Notes under the pieces: generated by a model | What the model saw: the letters and a program-made list of their open reading frames with translations, nothing else | Told to the model about the DNA's origin: nothing | The model's database searches: none | DNA from: Gymnogyps californianus | Lineage: Eukaryota; Chordata; Aves; Accipitriformes; Cathartidae | Assembly: GCF_018139145.2 (NCBI RefSeq) | Contig: NC_059473.1 | Span: forward strand, 61,734,707 to 61,798,706 | Direction of reading: 5' to 3' | Length of the DNA stretch: 64,000 nt | Position numbers and translations under genes: made by a program | Shown here: positions 28,833-38,605 of the stretch, piece by piece | Position numbering within the stretch: the first letter of the stretch is position 1 | Layout of the letters: each line of letters begins with the position of its first letter

Positions 28833-29694
28833 AATACGTTCTAGCACTACAGATTTTTCTGTGTCCTAAAAGAGTAATTCTCGAAGAATCCCAAACTTAA
28901 AAAAACCTCATCAGTTTCTCCCTTTCCTCTTCTTATTCTCACCTCCTGATGATGGCTGAATAATTACTCCTTGTTGTCTTTCTAATCCTTCAAACAATAC
29001 CAGAGTATTTAAAAAATATACTCATTCTGGATAATTTACGAGAATTTCCCAAATCTTAGGTAACTGTTAAAAAAACAAAAAAGCAAACAAAAAACACGCC
29101 ACCAGAAACATTTATTTGACTTCAAAATTCATAAAGGCCTTTTTTGCAGTTCCTGTAGGGTGCATAGGGCTCATATGTTTTCCTACTTAAGAAACAGAGT
29201 CCCTTCGCAGAAACAATGACCTCTTTTGCAGGACTAAATAAAGGTCTATGTCTGAACTACAAATCAGAGGCTTAGAGTGAAACTAACAACCAAACTGTAA
29301 TAAAACAGTGGAATAATACTCTCAATTTTATTCATATGAAATCTGTCACATGACAAATCTATGAAAAATGGCAATGTTATCTTGAAGTCAGTCAATGTGT
29401 GATGAAATTGTCTAGCTCTCTTTATGCTCAAATCTGCCAAGAGTTCAACAGGCTGCAGTCGTAGGGCCTCAGACTTCACTGCAAGAAACGAACATTTACT
29501 TGACTAAAAAGAAAGTTTTATTATTGTAGAGGAGATGATGCATTGCACAGCTCCACGTTCAGCAGTCAGAGTCTTGTGAAAGCCTCTCTAGTCTATGGCA
29601 CTGCAGTGGAGAAATGTGAAACTTTTAATAGAGTCCCATTTGCTGTTTGACTCATAGTTGAACTGGCATTTGACAGTAGATAATTCAGATATGG

Positions 29695-30020
29695 GGCCAC
29701 TCGGAGCCGGCTGCTCTTGCCAAGAGTGACACTCAGCTTCAAGCAGTTGCTACGGGTAGGCAGATGCACGCCTTGGGGATCGCGGACCTTCGGAGAGCAT
29801 GGTGGTGCAGGATGTCATTTGCAGAGGGAGCTTGGCTGGTGGAGCGACATTCATGGGCTGCTGTGGAGCCACTCCTCAGCAGGAGGGAGGGATTTTCCAG
29901 CCCAGAACAATGCCCTGGTTGCAGAGCCGAGATGATGCCAGGGCGACGTAGCCCTGATGGGCTGGGGCAAGCCGCCAAGGCCACATTCTCATGCAGATTT
30001 GGGCCTGTCAGTGTGCAGTG
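29695..30020. other. Isolated CpG-containing GC-rich island, function unknown
   Basis: About 325 bp with roughly a dozen CpG pairs in a region where CpG is otherwise scarce, and a much higher G+C content than its flanks. Both strands hold frames of 70-114 codons (for example 29739-30083 on minus), as expected where stop triplets are rare. None resembles a known protein. It could be a small unmethylated regulatory island, a fragment of a GC-rich retroelement, or a decayed retrocopy. I found no TATA box, terminal repeat or target duplication that would decide. Confidence 0.4.
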
Positions 30021-31801
30021 AACCTGAAATTGGTACAAGGAGAGCAAATGTGGGCCCCTTTCAGAACAACTAGCCTTACCCATTCAACTGTTTGGAGAAA
30101 TTAACTCTGAACTTTGATCATATTGCTTAGGGAAGAAAAACTGATTAACAGTCCCCCCTGCTGGGGTAAAAAACCAAAAATGTCTGATACAGCCTCAGAG
30201 AGCAGCACAATCCATGCCATCCAGTCTTGCATGTGTTACCTGTGTAAAGGTTTTCTGTGAAAGCACAGCTGCATGTTTCAAAGCTGTTTTATCTGCTTTG
30301 TTGAGAAGGGAAGTTTTAACAAGTGCCTACTGTAGAAACAGAGTACTGCAAGGAGGTAGTTCCATATGATTACAACAAAAATGTTCAGTGAAAGGCAATC
30401 TAAGGACGAGCCAGTGGCTCCCACATTCCCACTGTGGTTTTGATAAATTGGAGGTGCCATACCCTGGGAAGGATGGGAAGCAGAAACACAGCGTTTCAGA
30501 TAAAGACCTCCACAACAGTAGCAGTGCATGTGTCAGCGTATCCCCACACGCAGAGCTGGCAATCTTTACGCAGTTTGTTGGAGTAATTCAGCAAGGTTTG
30601 GGCTGGTGAGGATTCCAGAAATAAAAAGGAATATTACTGGGAGAAAAATCCCATCTTGAACATATCCTTGTAGCAGAGTCTTCTGCACAGTATTTTCAAA
30701 ACCCGCACAATTGGATAAGGTTCATGGAGCTGGACATGGTTCATTAGACAAGTGTTCATAATGGCCTCCTGTTACATCTGCTGAAAGTAAAATGCTTTGA
30801 TCTTGCATCCAGGAGCAGATTTTGAGACTGCCTACAATATCATGCGTGCTGGTGGTAATTTACCCTTAATTTTCCCATTCAGTTTGCATTGCAAAGCAGC
30901 AGGGAGGTTGGCTTAACTCTAAATGCTGTAGTGTCAAAAGAATCAGCAGGAGCCACTGCCAGCATTCATGTGAATGTCTTCTCTTCAGATTTGGAACAGA
31001 AAGATCCTATGTTTATTAATATGCCATAGCTAAGCAGATAGTCAAAGACTCTACCAGCTTCCTGAACTTTTATGAAACTCCTGGACATTTATTGAAATCA
31101 ATTAATTGGTTTACTGATCTTTAGCACTCATCTATATATGCCTCTATCTGCTAATTCAAATTCCATATTAATTAAATACTATATTAATTCATTATCACTC
31201 TCATCAGTATATTGCTAATATTCTTGACAAGCAACTTCATTTTTGGTTCTTAATGAAGCTTCTGATATATGGTCAAAGTTCCATTGTTTAGGGGTGGTTT
31301 GATTTTTTTTTTTTCTTATTTTTAAAGGGTACCAATTCAGTTTGTTGGAAAAAAAAAATCTTTTTTTTTCTTTTATTTGTTTCCAAATTCCCACATTACT
31401 CTGGAATCAGAAAACCCAGGAGGGGTTTTGTTGTTATTATTATAAAGCAGATTGTTGCATGCACCTGGTGTATTTTATGTTCAAAATGGGAAACAAACTA
31501 AGCATTGGTCTGAAAGATCTCGAGACACAGTGAATCTGATTCAATAAATTCCTTCAGTAAACAAATGCAGTCAAAAAAACATTAAATGAGCCAGAACACT
31601 TTTCTGCTTGGGAACAGACATTCCCAAGGAGTAATTTTAAGCCCAAATGAATGGCACTTTTGTTGCTTTTTTCATCAGAAAGAGGATTTCACTCTCTTAT
31701 CATGGCATCCAAACTCTCCCCATCATACAAACCCTCAAACTTCATCTCAGCCACAGGCTGCTGCTTCTGCTCCACAGCAACAGGTTCTCTCAGCAGCCCC
31801 C
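30021..31801. other. Unique sequence, no gene seen
   Basis: AT-rich DNA with frames under 90 codons and T- and A-runs near 31.30-31.38 kb. It leads into the insertion site of LTR family B; its last bases (31788-31801) form part of that target site. Confidence 0.5.
31797..31801. repeat. Target-site duplication, left (LTR family B)
   Basis: CCCCC directly abuts the LTR end and matches 32890-32894. Confidence 0.75.
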
Positions 31802-32889
31802 TGTGGTGGGTTGACCCTGACTGGATGCCAGGTGCCCACCAAAGCCACTCTATCACTCCCCTCCTCAGCGGACAGGGGAGAGAAAATACAACGAAAGGCT
31901 CGTGGGTCGAGATAAGGACAGGGAGAGATCACTCATCAGTTATGATCACAGGCAAAACAGACTCAACTTGGGGAAATTCATTTAATTCATTACCAATCAA
32001 ATCAGAGTAGGGTAATGAGAAATAAAACCGAATCTTAAAAAACACCTTCTCCCCACCCCTCCCTTCTTCCTGGGCTTAACTTTACTCCCCATTTTTTCTA
32101 TGTCCTCCCCCGAGCAGCGCAGGGGCATAGGGAATGGGGGTTTGGGTCAGTTCATCACATGTTGTTTCTGCTGCTCCTTCCTCCTCAGGGGGAGGAGGAC
32201 TCACACTCTCCCCCTGCTCCAGCATGGGGTCCCTCCCACAGGAGACAGTCCTCCATGAACTTCTCCAACATAAGTCCTTCCCATGAGCTACAGTTCTTCA
32301 CGAACTGCTCCAGCATGGGTCCCTTCCACAGGGTGCAGTCCTTCAGGAACAGACTGCTCCAGCATGGGTCCCCCGCAGGGTCACAAGTCCTGCCAGAAGC
32401 CTGCTCCAGCATGGGCTTCCCACAGGGTCACAGCCTCCTTTGGGCATCCACCTGCTCTGGCGTGGGATCCTCCATGGGCTGCAGGTGGATATCTGCTCCA
32501 CCGTTAGCCTCCATGGGCTGCAGGGGCACAGCCTGCCTCACCATGGTCTTCACCATGGGCTGCAGGGGAATGTCTGCTCCTGTGCCTGGAGCACCTCCTC
32601 CCCCTCCTTCTTCACTGACCTTGGTGTCTGTGGCTTTCTTCCTCTCACATCTTCTCACTCCTCTCTCCAGCTGCAATTGTGCTTGCACACTAACTTTTCC
32701 CCTTCTTAAATGTTATCACAGAGGCGCTACCACCATCGCTGATGGGCTCGGCCTTGGCCAGTGGCGGGTCCATCTTGGAGCCAGCTGGCATTGACTCTAT
32801 CAGACATGGGGGAAGCTTTTAGCAGCTTCTCAAAGAAGCCACCCCTGTAGCCCCCCACTACCAAAACCGTGCCACGCAAACCCAATACA
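31802..32889 (-). mobile_element. Solo LTR of an avian endogenous retrovirus, family B, with internal minisatellite
   Basis: A 1,088-bp element whose sense strand is minus. Plus-strand ends are TGTGGTGGGTTGACCCTG and CCCAATACA, giving TG...CA termini. It is flanked by a perfect 5-bp duplication CCCCC (31797-31801 and 32890-32894), which fixes both boundaries. I recognise the overall sequence as a widespread avian LTR type, including the block of imperfect repeats built on CTGCTCCAGCATGGG. No gag, pol or env is attached, so it is a solo LTR. A 5-bp duplication fits ERVL-like integration, but I cannot name the family without a repeat library. The 211-codon plus-strand frame at 32159-32794, the longest in the window, is antisense to the LTR and made of this repeat; I do not regard it as a gene. 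Confidence 0.88.
32213..32595. repeat. Minisatellite inside LTR family B, about 40-50 bp units
   Basis: Eight or nine imperfect units, most starting with CTGCTCC and containing GCATGGG...CCACAGGGT or CCATGGGCTGCAGG. Units differ in length and sequence, so the array is old and probably belongs to the LTR family rather than being a local expansion. Confidence 0.75.
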
Positions 32890-32894
32890 CCCCC
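32890..32894. repeat. Target-site duplication, right (LTR family B)
   Basis: CCCCC directly abuts the other LTR end and matches 31797-31801. Beyond it TCTCAGCAG (32895-32903) repeats 31788-31796. Confidence 0.75.
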
Positions 32895-34494
32895 TCTCAG
32901 CAGTATGCAGAGGGAATTCGGCTGCACTTTTCCTCCTCTCTTCTCACTAGGGCGAACTGTGAATGATTTATGTGTACAGAAATGTGACAGCCACTTAAAA
33001 ATACATACAAACAAAATCCACCTCAACAGTAAATTATTAGCTAGAACCTGCTCCACAGTGAAGGGTAGGTGGCAGAGTTAGTTTTAATAAATGAGTTAAA
33101 GGTCTATTCTGTAAAACATATCTTTGAAGTGCAAGTACAGAAGCATAGACTATAAACCTAATGTATTCTTTTGAATTTTTCATGGTGGTTTGATGAAAAA
33201 TAAATTGAAATAAAAAAATAACAAAATTTTTTTAATAGTCCCTTCTGGTATTTTTTCACTGGATTGTCTTAATTTCCTATGCAACCCCTTGCTAAAAATC
33301 TGAACAGTCTAAGACCTGTGTTTTGAGTACAGCACTGCTCCTCGCAAACTGATTATTAGATTATCAATTATATCCCACAATTTTATGTCTATGTATATAT
33401 AATGCCTTCTTATTCGCATGCAAAAAAAGGGCCACCAACATTAATGTATCAAATTATAATGGGGTAAAAAATCTGCCTAATGACAAACATTATTACTCCT
33501 GAGATGTACTACACAAACACAACAGGTAAAAGATTAATATTATTTAAAAATAAAATCCAGGATTTGGGAAAAATCAGTCAGCACATGACCAATGTGGTTC
33601 ATTTCACGACTGCTAGAAGGTATTCACAAACTACAATGATGAATAGAAGCTATGAACTTGTGGGAATAAGATATCAGGAGCCCAAATCTTACTTCTAAAT
33701 GCTTTTAAATCCCCCCTGAGGTTATGAGCTCTTAGGGTACAAACAGCTATTGTTGGATGCATCTCACTTCATATAGACAACTAAAGGTTGATAGTCTGCA
33801 TCTAAGCTAGTCGTCCAAGGATCTCTTCAGCAAATTCTTCCTTTCTTGGGGAGAAACTTACATTTCCAAAAGGCAATTGGTCTCATGCAAAGACAGATGT
33901 TTAAGACTGGTGAGATGTCTTGTCATCTCTAAACGTCTCTCCACAGTCTGTGAAGGGTGAATATCTTAAACTTCGAGCATTTATTTTTCAACAAAGTGAA
34001 ATGAATTCCCCTCTCACTGAACATGCACTACTACTTAAGAAGTCCTTAGGCATGAGCTTAGGCAATATCGCTGCAAATGTATAATTACAGTGGAATAGAA
34101 TACATTGACCTTAAGGGGATTCTTGCCAAAATATTATTCTTTTCCAACGCAAAATGTTTTGCAGAACTATATCATGTTTCTACTTCTGACTAATTATATA
34201 GTTGTTATTATATGCTATATAAGTATATAGTTAGTCGCTCACCAGTGGCTCATTTTCAAAAGACCACCTCTTGTGTAGCTTAATCAACAAGGTCTGATCC
34301 TTCCCAGCCTAACTTAAGGTAATAAAATAATACCTCTGGAGACTTGAATCACTGTCTAGAAATGTCATGTCTTTTCATTGTCTGCTGAAGAAGGTGGATG
34401 AGGCAGAAAGCTGGGGAGTATCTAGGCTCATCATTGGATTTAGTGAAATGTTGGAACTTGGATGGAGTGGGTCCAGGCTGAGCGTCCACCTCAG

Positions 34495-34606
34495 GAGTCA
34501 GACAAGAAAAACAAAAAGTCAGCTACCAAAGTATATAAGATACTAAGGTAGTTAAACGAGACTTCCATAAACCAGGCCTTTAAAAAATGATGCTGTCACT
34601 AAACTG
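34495..34606 (+). repeat. Short module, copy 1 (matches 38496-38605 in inverted orientation)
   Basis: About 112 bp, from GAGTCAGACAAGAAAAAC to TGTCACTAAACTG, that aligns with the reverse complement of 38496-38605. The identity is about 84% by eye, with four gap positions. Shared blocks include AGCTACCAAAG, TATAAGAT and CCATAAACCAGGCCT. The similarity stops abruptly at both ends, and the flanks here are not CR1. It may be the source of the insert at 38.5 kb, or another copy of an unrecognised short mobile element. I see no clear terminal inverted repeats, no poly(A) tail and no B-box. Confidence 0.75.
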
Positions 34607-36899
34607 CAGTGCAAGCCATGAAAATTGAACTACCTTTCTGCCACTGTCCTGGATTTTGTTTAAAAAGCCCACTGCTGTTTCTGCTTGCCTGAGTTTGTAT
34701 ACATGTTATGGAACTCTGTGTCTGCTCCACAGAGGATGTGAATCTATGACAGCTCTCAGTTTGGGACTTGACCTCTAATAAAAAGTCTTAACTGGGAGAT
34801 CAGTAGTCTTAAGTCAGGACAACTTCCTAAATGCATGGGATGCGTGACCCTGCAGATGTGATGTGTTCATATCAGTGCTGATGGGTCAATGTTAAGCCTA
34901 TCTGCTTGAGAATAAGACTGGTGGAGTTAGAGCCTATGCCAGTATTTGGCAGCTGTGAAAGTCAGATTGCCAGTCTTACAGAGAAATGAGAGGTAGTATG
35001 TAATCAAAAGCATTTCAGACACACTGAGGTTACAGAAAATGTGATCGTAAAACCATAAAGCAATGAAAAGAGCAGTCAGCTGCAGGGATAATTCTTGAAA
35101 ATACTTATAACCCATCTATTAAAACCAAATATCATGTTTTCCACTAAATTTAGCCTATTAATAAAACTAAACTTGAGTAAAAATCTTTACAGAAACTTAA
35201 CATAATTCAGAAGTTTCTGTGACTTCTGATAGAAAAAAATGGTATAGTTCCGCAATTTTGCAATTCAAATGCTGTATCATTGTCATATAAAGCTCACAGA
35301 CACAGCCTGCACAGTGAATATTTATTAATCTAGTTTTACTGGATAAAACACAGCATTCAGTATAAATGATAATGGTTAACCTACTTCTTAAATAATTATT
35401 TCAATTTTAATAAGCAAGTTCCTACCAATGTCCCAGTTCTACTCTGCCCCTTTATTTTGGCTGGATCACCAGGTAATGTTAGAGATTTTTGAAAGGTTAT
35501 AGTCCTGAAAAAGTTATAGCTGATCATTTTAACAAGCTAAATTAAATGGAAGACACTTGTTGCTTCATTCCTATACACCTGCAGAATTTCTTCCTGTGGA
35601 AACCTAATGACACTGATGATAAAGATATTTCTTTATCAAACTTAAACCACACATTTCTTTAAACAGGTACTAATCATATTTCAAAAGACCTGAAGATGTG
35701 CAGTTCCTCATTCTTACCACCGCTATTTACTGGTCACAATAACAGCAACAGCAATATGTGTTGAGTTTTTAAAGGCTAGCTCGAAGAACAGAGTTATACT
35801 TATGAGCAGTGTCAGATTTGCAAGGGTCAGTCATTTGGATGATTAAACAAGACAAAAGAAGCTTACCATGTAATTTACGCTCCTGGGTATATGTTTGGCC
35901 AGTGAAATCTTAGTCTGGATTATTTTGATTTCTCATTCAGAATTCTTCATGCTACTTTCTGAGAGAAGAGGAGGAGGTAAATATGTCTTTCTTGAAACTA
36001 ATAAATTGAAAGGTTAACATTTTCTAGTGTCTGGATTTTTTTAGAAAATAATATAAAGATTTTCAAGAATAACTAATTGTTTTGTATGCCCAGTAAAATC
36101 TTCACTTAATACCAATGACACTCTGGCAGATTAGCTTCAGTTCTTTGACCTGTCAAGATTTTAATCCATATTCAAATTACACTGGAATTAACTCAGGGAA
36201 ATCACATCATTTTCAATGCTGTAATGAGAGTAAATTCAAATCCATCATTTCAAACTGCTGTATATGTAACTTTTAATGTCCTATCATTTGTTTTCCAAAA
36301 AGGGGAATGTCCATACTCCATGCGTATTTCCACATATGAAATAAGCTTTGTGCATTAACATGCAGTATTTGTATGTTCAGTTTTATTTTTTCTAGCCAGT
36401 ACTTGTCTCAAATTTACAACTTTTACAGTATTATAAAAAGAAGAACACAAGTAAATAGAAAACTGGAAGCATGCCTCTCTAAAAAGTTTTATTTTTATTT
36501 TTTTCTTTGTCATTGGTAGGACACTGTCCTACTTTGCCAAGTTTCTGAAATGAACCTTGTCCTGCTGGTTCACTGCATGTTCCCAAATGAATAGAGTTAC
36601 AGGATAAAAATGGAATTCCTGAATATGCCACAATGCAAAAGAATACATCTCCTTTTTAAGTTCTTGTAATGAATTTTCTAAAAATAAAAGACAATGAACA
36701 CAATTCTCTGAACAGTGAGAGATTTGTATCAGAACTACAATTTGCGCTATTGTAGATTTTTGTCACATTTTCCTGAGGTTTGTTACTTTTTAAACTGATT
36801 TGCATGTGGCGTGAAAGTTACCCAGCTGTTCAGATGAATACATTACTTTTGGCTTTCAAACACAAAAAAAGGAAGCAAGACTATGCTCTCTGTGTGTGT

Positions 36900-37005
36900 G
36901 GAGGGAAGGAAAGGGGGAATAGACTAGATTATATATTATGCTTTATATATAAAGGAAATATATGCATACAGGGAAAGGAAAAAAAAAAGGAGGGGGGAAT
37001 ACATA
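36900..37005. repeat. Purine-rich low-complexity tract
   Basis: Includes GGAGGGAAGGAAAGGGGG and A-runs separated by an AT-rich part; no coding meaning seen. Confidence 0.45.
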
Positions 37006-37654
37006 TGGCATATAAATGAGTAGTAAAAGCCTTTCTGTACTGTGGAACTTTGGTAAAGATTACTAAGTCCTGGGAAATGGAGAAGGACACTCTAGGAAAT
37101 GAAGAAAGACTCTCAGCTTCAACAGTTTTGAAAGCTGATATTGTTGGCTAAAAGAAGACAGAAGATGAAGCTGAAGGTCTCCTAATGTGTATTGAACAGT
37201 TCTTAGGCAGTGTCTAACACCAAATTAGGAAGCAGAAACAACATCATAGAGCACTATCTGTTGCATTGTTTCTCTGAAATTCCTGCATAATTTTGCTAAT
37301 CTGTTCCCAGAATTTACAAACTGCTTGTACTGCATTCTAAAAACCTCCTGAGAAAAGCCTGTTTTTAAAATTCAGACTGAATAAAGTTTAGATTGTAACT
37401 GTTTTTCTAGCTGGGATCAAAGCCTCATATATGTGCCTGTACAAGTCCTACCAAGAGTCAGGATCCTGTTTAAAACTGACATCTTTGTTGTATCACAGAA
37501 TCGCAGAATAGATGAGATAGGAAGGAATCTCTGCAGATTATCTTGTCCAACCCCCTTCTCAAAGGTTCCTCAGGGCCATGTCTAGTTGGGTTTTTAATAT
37601 CTCTAAGGATGGAGACTCTAAATCCTCTCTGGGAAACCTCTATTTGACCACCCT

Positions 37655-37705
37655 CTCAGTAAACATTTTCTAATTTGAATCTCAGTAAACATTTTTTCTA
37701 ATGTT
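37655..37705. repeat. 26-bp tandem duplication inside the antisense CR1
   Basis: CTCAGTAAACATTTTCTAAT at 37655 recurs at 37681 with two extra T residues. It is a local duplication in the 3' part of the element. Confidence 0.75.
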
Positions 37706-38495
37706 TAAAGGGAAGTTCCTTTATTTCTGTTTGTGCCCATTGCCTCTTGTCTTGTCACTGGGCACCACTGAGAAGAGTCTGGCTCTGTCTTCTTTACTTC
37801 CCCCGGTCAGGTATTTATACACATTGACATGATGCCCCTGAGCCTTTTCTTCTTCAGGCTGAACAGTGCCAGCTCTCTGTTTTGCTTTGTGTGACAGACG
37901 CTCCAGTACCTTAATTGTTGTGGCCCTTTGCTGGACTCGCTCCAGTATATCCGTGTCTTTCTTGCACTGGGGAGCTCAGAACTGGACCCAGCACTCCAGA
38001 TACTTCTCACCAGGGCTAAGTGGAGGTGAATGATCATTTCCCTCAACCTGCTGGCAAGACTTCTCTTAATGAAGCCCAGGAGGCCGTTGACCTTCTTTGC
38101 TGCAAGGGCATATTGCAGGCTTTTCATCAATTTAGCATCCATTCAGACCCCTGGTCTTCTTCTACAAAGCTGATGTCCATCCAGATGGCCCCGAGCTTGT
38201 AGTGTTGCATGGGATTACCCCTCCTCAGGTGCAGGACTTTGCACTTCCCTTTGCAGACTTCATGAAGTTCCTTTCTGCCTGTTTTTCCAGACAGTTCAGG
38301 TCCCTCTGAATGGCAGTACACCCATTTGACGTATCAGCCACTCCTCCCAGATTTATGTCATCTGCAAACTTGCTGACCCAGGTCACTCATGAAGATGTTA
38401 AACAGCATTTCCCCACTATGGACCCCTGGGGTACACCACTGGTGACTGGCCTCCAGCTGGATTTTGTGCAGCTGATTGAAAGCCTTTGAGCCTGA

Positions 38496-38605
38496 CAATT
38501 TAGTGATAGCTTCTTTGTTTTAAGGCCTGGTTTATGGAGGTCTCATTTAATCACCTTACCATCTTATACACTTTGGTAGCTGGGTTTGTTTTTCTTGTCT
38601 GATTC
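38496..38605 (-). repeat. Short module, copy 2, inserted into the CR1
   Basis: On the minus strand CR1 reads up to ...GTTGCCTGAA and resumes at TCAGGCTCAAAGG (complement of 38495 and below). In between are about 110 bp that are not CR1 but match 34495-34606. CTGA flanks or overlaps both junctions on plus (38492-38495 and 38599-38602), either a 4-bp target duplication or repair microhomology. The insert falls in the protein stretch just before the reverse transcriptase SSWRPVTSGVPQG motif, so it arrived after the CR1 was already a genomic copy, or broke it. Confidence 0.75.

Larger units (their letters stand above)
11602..29690. other. Long AT-rich stretch with minor simple repeats, no gene seen
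   Basis: About 18 kb without a recognisable coding exon or RNA gene. Frames are under 100 codons and unrelated to families I know. Small repeats in it are listed separately. The block at about 26.68-27.28 kb holds two adjacent minus-strand frames (93 and 94 codons) and looks like an old unidentified repeat, but I cannot assign it. Confidence 0.5.
32895..37491. other. AT-rich unique sequence with one inverted module, no gene seen
   Basis: About 4.6 kb between LTR B and the antisense CR1. No frame over 80 codons and no family recognised. It contains the module at 34495-34606 described separately, and a purine-rich tract near 36.90-37.00 kb. Confidence 0.5.

Noticed and set aside
32159..32794. 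211-codon frame as a possible novel protein
   Set aside because: It lies wholly within LTR B, antisense, and its repeats are the LTR minisatellite.
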